A stretch of 64,000 nucleotides of DNA from Bacteroidaceae bacterium. Its GTDB lineage: Bacteria; Bacteroidota; Bacteroidia; Bacteroidales; Bacteroidaceae. This document shows, one piece after another, positions 60,926-64,000 of this stretch. The translations under genes and the position numbers were made by a program. The stretch is taken from NCBI GenBank assembly GCA_024398635.1, contig JAKSIV010000004.1, positions 1 through 64,000 on the forward strand. The letters run 5' to 3'. The notes under the pieces were generated by a model. That model made no database searches. It saw nothing but the letters and a program-made list of their open reading frames with translations, and was not told where the DNA came from. How positions within the stretch are numbered: position 1 is the first letter of the stretch; each line of letters begins with the position of its first letter.

Positions 60926-62194
60926 TTAAGAGTGCGTCATTTCATATTCCTTGAGGGAGCGGATGGCTGCAGGACAGAGTATCAGCACCGATATAACAGT
61001 CACCCACGCCATCAGGCCCACGCCAATATCACCAAGCTGCCAGACCACATCAGTCTCACGCACAGCGCCGAATACAACCGCAGTCATAGTGATAACCCTC
61101 AGTATATTGATGGCTATGCTCTCCCACTTGGATTTACTTTTCCTGAACAGATAGATTATACTTGATTCCGAGTAGAAATAGTAAGCCATTACCGTACTGA
61201 ACACAAAGAACACCATCGCAATGGAGACAAACCGCCCGCCGAATCCCTTAAACACAGAATCTACAGCTGTCTGGGTGTAACTCACGTAATTGTTGGCCAG
61301 TTCCGGAGCACCTGCATATATCATATTGCCCGTGGAATCAAAGATATTGTACATGCCCGATGAGAGTATCATCAGAGCCGTAGCCGTACAAACCAGCAGC
61401 GTATCCACATAGACCGAGAAAGCCTGCGCCAGACCCTGCTGGGCCGGATGAGCCACATCGGCCGATGCCGAAACGCTAGCGCCTGTGCCCTGCCCCGCCT
61501 CATTTGAGAATATGCCGCGCTTGACACCCATGGCGATTGTGGAGCCGATGATACCGCCGCATACGGGATTGATTCCGAATGCATTGGTTAAGATAGATGC
61601 GAATATCCCCGGAACAGCCTTGATGTTGATGCAGATAACCACAACAGCCATAATCATATATCCCAAGGCCATGAACGGAGTGACTATGGCAGCCACGCGG
61701 GCAATCCTCCTGACTCCGCCAAAGACAACCAGCCCCAGCAACGCAGCCATCCCTATGCCACTGGCAAGCGTTGAGACCGAGAACGCATTACTGAGCGCTG
61801 TAGATGCTCCGTTAGACTGCACCGTTGGCAGGAACACGCCGCAAGCCACCAGCGTAATAACCGCAAAGATCTTACCCAGCCAAGGCATCTTAAGCCCGTT
61901 CTCAATGAATGACGCCGGGCCACCCCTGAATCCTGTACTATGCGAGAACTTGTAAATCTGAGCCGGAGTGGATTCAACAAAAGCGGTCGATGCCCCGAAG
62001 AAAGCCACCACCCACATCCAGAACACCGCGCCCGGTCCACCGAATGCGATAGCCGTTGCCACACCTACTATATTACCGGTCCCCACCCGACCCGAAAGAG
62101 CCAGGCAGAAAGCCTCAAACGATGAGATTCCGTTATTACCCGCCTTCCTGCTGAAGAGAGACCTGAGCATGAACCCGAACCTGCGCACCTGCAC
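60926..62194 (-). CDS. AGCS-family sodium:alanine/glycine symporter, readable part of a frameshifted gene
   Basis: 422 aa in the open part (GTG at 62194 if read alone). 'FCLALSGRVGTGNIVGVATAIAFGGPGAVFWMW', 'KRGIFSNEAGQGTGASVSASADVAHPAQQGLAQ' and 10-11 membrane segments are clear AGCS marks. The missing N-terminal segment is encoded just upstream in another frame from the ATG at 62300, with one extra base in the run of four A at 62214-62217 (plus strand). With that base removed the protein would be about 457 aa, the normal length. Either a sequencing/assembly error or a real inactivating mutation. Confidence 0.85.
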   Translation of the reverse strand: MQVRRFGFMLRSLFSRKAGNNGISSFEAFCLALSGRVGTGNIVGVATAIAFGGPGAVFWMWVVAFFGASTAFVESTPAQIYKFSHSTGFRGGPASFIENGLKMPWLGKIFAVITLVACGVFLPTVQSNGASTALSNAFSVSTLASGIGMAALLGLVVFGGVRRIARVAAIVTPFMALGYMIMAVVVICINIKAVPGIFASILTNAFGINPVCGGIIGSTIAMGVKRGIFSNEAGQGTGASVSASADVAHPAQQGLAQAFSVYVDTLLVCTATALMILSSGMYNIFDSTGNMIYAGAPELANNYVSYTQTAVDSVFKGFGGRFVSIAMVFFVFSTVMAYYFYSESSIIYLFRKSKSKWESIAINILRVITMTAVVFGAVRETDVVWQLGDIGVGLMAWVTVISVLILCPAAIRSLKEYEMTHS

Positions 62195-62300
62195 AAACCT
62201 GGTCCTGAAAGAGAAAATATAGACCGGCCAGAATCAGAAGCCCCACCAGCCCGGGATTCCAGACAATATCATTAACCTTAGAGACAATGTTTTCAAGCAT
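62195..62300 (-). pseudogene. Out-of-frame 5' segment of the AGCS symporter gene
   Basis: From the ATG at 62300 the frame reads MLENIVSKVNDIVWNPGLVG then LLILAGLYF, the standard AGCS N-terminus with its first membrane helix. Conserved sequence then resumes in the next frame (FRTRFVQVRRFGF), showing a +1 shift near 62214-62217. Confidence 0.75.
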
Positions 62301-62333
62301 AAGGCCCCAAAGTTACAAAAAAGGGAGTTTCGT

Positions 62334-63407
62334 TTACTTCCTCTTACTTTTTCTTTTAGCTCTCCTGGCTTTACGCAGTTCTTTTTTGGATGGGTGGAGA
62401 TCAAGTACCGTCTCTTCCCCACCGTCATCTATACCGGTTTGACGGCTCAGGTCACTATTCTTCTCATAAGCCTTGACCTTCTCAATCATCTCGGCGGTGA
62501 GCTGAGTAAGGTTCTTTGTAGTATCTCCTGCAAAAAACTCCTTGCCGTTAACCAATATCCTTGAAATGCTCTTGCCGTTAACGGTTATATTTCCGGTACT
62601 GTCTATCTGAACTCCAGGCAATTTTCGGATAAGATCCTCTGCAGATGCGCCCTCCGGCAATCTGTAGGCAGCAGAGTTAAACATTACAGTATCGGCAACC
62701 ACCTGAACCTTTGCAACTACTGCATTAACGGCAATCTCAGAAAGCGGCATGCCACCTTTTATGGTAATGCGGCCAATATCAGACAACTCTTCACCCGGAC
62801 GTATAGTAAAGTTCCTGTCAGCGTCATCATACCCAATAAATCTGGTGCTGGCAACATAGTTGCCCGGCATAAGATTACCAATCACGAACTCACCGTTTTC
62901 ATCTGTTGAAGTACCACCTATATAGGTTGAGTCAGCGCCGTCAATCTGATAAATCATCACTGCGGCAAAATACATAGGCTCAGCCGAATCAAAGTCATAG
63001 ATACGACCTTTAACCGAAGAGGTATTCCGCGCAACCATTCTTGAATCAACCGGTTTTGGTTCGGGCTTTACCTCAGGCTTGACTTGCACTATTTCAACCT
63101 GCGGTTTTTCAATCGTGATGCTGTCCATCTCATTTGCCAGACTGTCTGTGGTAATCTGTGATTCTGACTGTTCGTTCTGTGAAATCTGATTATCCGGAAC
63201 AACAGTCTTAAATGGCATCAGAAACAGCAACAGCAGGACTGCAGCTGCTGCAGGAACCGATATGGCCGCTGTAATGAATCGGCGGCGGCGCTTTACCGCA
63301 AGGTCATGAGAGGCTTTCCTGGAGAGGAAATCATTCCAGTCAGACTCCGGCAGCTCTGCCTTTCGGCTCAACTGACGTTCTTTTATTATATCTTCCCAAT
63401 CCTTCAT
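62334..63407 (-). CDS. Anti-sigma-like membrane protein fused to carboxypeptidase-regulatory and TonB-receptor plug domains
   Basis: 357 aa. Residues 1-43 are an amphipathic cytosolic segment of the anti-sigma kind ('DWEDIIKERQLSRKAELPESDWNDF'), 44-66 a membrane helix, 100-121 a Lys-Pro/Glu-Pro linker as in TonB, 131-215 a carboxypeptidase-regulatory-like fold, and 228-335 a plug domain ('LPEGASAEDLIRKLPGVQID', 'GKSISRILVNGKEFFAGD'). It stops with a basic tail just where the beta-barrel of such receptors would begin. ATGA overlap with the sigma gene implies it controls that sigma factor. The ligand, if any, is unknown. Confidence 0.72.
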   Translation of the reverse strand: MKDWEDIIKERQLSRKAELPESDWNDFLSRKASHDLAVKRRRRFITAAISVPAAAAVLLLLFLMPFKTVVPDNQISQNEQSESQITTDSLANEMDSITIEKPQVEIVQVKPEVKPEPKPVDSRMVARNTSSVKGRIYDFDSAEPMYFAAVMIYQIDGADSTYIGGTSTDENGEFVIGNLMPGNYVASTRFIGYDDADRNFTIRPGEELSDIGRITIKGGMPLSEIAVNAVVAKVQVVADTVMFNSAAYRLPEGASAEDLIRKLPGVQIDSTGNITVNGKSISRILVNGKEFFAGDTTKNLTQLTAEMIEKVKAYEKNSDLSRQTGIDDGGEETVLDLHPSKKELRKARRAKRKSKRK

Positions 63408-63979
63408 AGTCCTGTCTTATCTATATAGTTCATCAATGCCTTCTTAAGGCTGGCGCGGGCCTTGGCCAGAACCGATGTGGAAGTTCTCTCAGTTATGCCC
63501 AATGCCCGAGCGATATCGTGATGACTGTATCCGTCAATGCAATACATATTGAACACCGTACGCCTTACCGGAGGCAGTTCAGCTATCAGCTTATCAAGCA
63601 CACCGTCAGGTATCTTCCTGACTGATTCAGCATCGGGCTCCAAAGCATTCTCCAACTCATCCCCGCTAACCTGTTCAAAAGAAATCTGCCTGAACCTGGA
63701 GCTCTCTTTAAGGCGATTGATAGCCATATTGACTGTAATCCTGCTAAGCCATGCATAAACTGAGCCTTCGCTCACATATCGGAAAGACTTGAAGTTATCC
63801 ATAGCCTTTATCATACAGTCATGCATCAGGTCTCGCGCCCCCTCCCTGTCCTCAATGTATCTGAGACATATTGCGTAGAGTCTTGATGAATATCGGGCAT
63901 ATAGCTCCCCCTGTGCATCCCTATCATTACAGACGCACCCCAAAGCCAGTTCCTGCTCTGTTAGGAAGCTTTTCCTCAT
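63404..63979 (-). CDS. ECF-type RNA polymerase sigma factor
   Basis: 191 aa from the ATG at 63979 (a GTG one codon earlier is possible). Sigma-70 region 2 at about 24-90 ('YARYSSRLYAICLRYIEDREGARDLMHDCMIKAMDNF', 'YAWLSRITVNMAINRLK') and region 4 at about 130-185 with the helix-turn-helix 'YSHHDIARALGITERTSTSVLAKARASLKKAL'. The gene overlaps its putative anti-sigma partner by 4 nt. Targets are not visible in the window. Confidence 0.9.
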   Translation of the reverse strand: MRKSFLTEQELALGCVCNDRDAQGELYARYSSRLYAICLRYIEDREGARDLMHDCMIKAMDNFKSFRYVSEGSVYAWLSRITVNMAINRLKESSRFRQISFEQVSGDELENALEPDAESVRKIPDGVLDKLIAELPPVRRTVFNMYCIDGYSHHDIARALGITERTSTSVLAKARASLKKALMNYIDKTGL

Positions 63980-64000
63980 CACTTTTTCAAGCCTTTCCGC

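Noticed and set aside
60853..60954. 33-codon open frame starting MEPEPPGHPA on the plus strand
   Set aside because: It is composed of the GC-rich hairpin and the reverse of the AGCS end; no homology or promoter seen.

Overview
The window is a chromosomal segment of a Bacteroidales-type member of the Bacteroidota. The evidence is a TonB-dependent receptor paired with a DUF4249 lipoprotein, promoters of the TTTG / TAnnTTTG type with few purine-rich ribosome sites, SpII lipoproteins on carbohydrate enzymes, an ECF sigma/anti-sigma pair, and many xylan-type glycosidases. Family or genus cannot be fixed from the sequence alone.

Layout. 1-6684: end of a tRNA-Gly(GCC), a TonB receptor/DUF4249 pair, a small lipoprotein and a UvrD/PcrA helicase. 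6763-11266: a CPA2 cation/proton antiporter, a secreted CotH-like protein and a secreted CE1-like esterase. 11336-22700 (minus strand): an exopolysaccharide locus with initiating sugar transferase, SLBB export protein, Wzz, Wzy, Wzx, LicD, one GT4, two GT2 enzymes and an intracellular beta-propeller protein. Most of its genes are joined by 4-nt ATGA overlaps. 22894-25437 (plus): fabD and a GH13 amylase. 25522-30000 (minus): carB and carA behind a leader with a terminator-like hairpin.

31444-52227 (minus) is the main feature. It is a run of 23 tightly packed, mostly overlapping genes read from one promoter next to tRNA-Thr, and it encodes a type II fatty-acid/polyketide assembly line of the aryl-polyene/flexirubin kind. 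Present are two ACPs, three active-site ketosynthases, two cysteine-less ketosynthase partners, a ketoreductase, two hot-dog dehydratases, a thioesterase, a methyltransferase, a LolA-like carrier, an MMPL exporter fused to a PlsC acyltransferase, a membrane GT2, an SMR-like protein and two further acyltransferases. The downstream end adds tailoring genes not usual in the proteobacterial cluster: an FAD desaturase-like enzyme, a B12-binding radical SAM enzyme, an unknown 120-aa protein, a secreted alpha/beta hydrolase and a PaaK/CapK-like ligase. The operon is flanked by xylan-debranching enzymes (GH43 at 30090, GH67 at 52551).

52331-64000: tRNA-Thr(CGT), the ridA-yigZ-GH67 unit, DUF5131, free-methionine sulfoxide reductase, a YjbR protein, the serC-serA-DUF1015 serine operon, an AGCS symporter gene with a one-base frameshift, and an ECF sigma factor with a membrane protein that joins an anti-sigma-like N-terminus to a TonB-receptor plug domain.

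Observations most worth following: the divergent biosynthetic operon with a split dehydratase active site; CarA lacking its catalytic cysteine, beside a eukaryote-like CarB; the anti-sigma/plug fusion; the possible carAB attenuator; and the AGCS frameshift.
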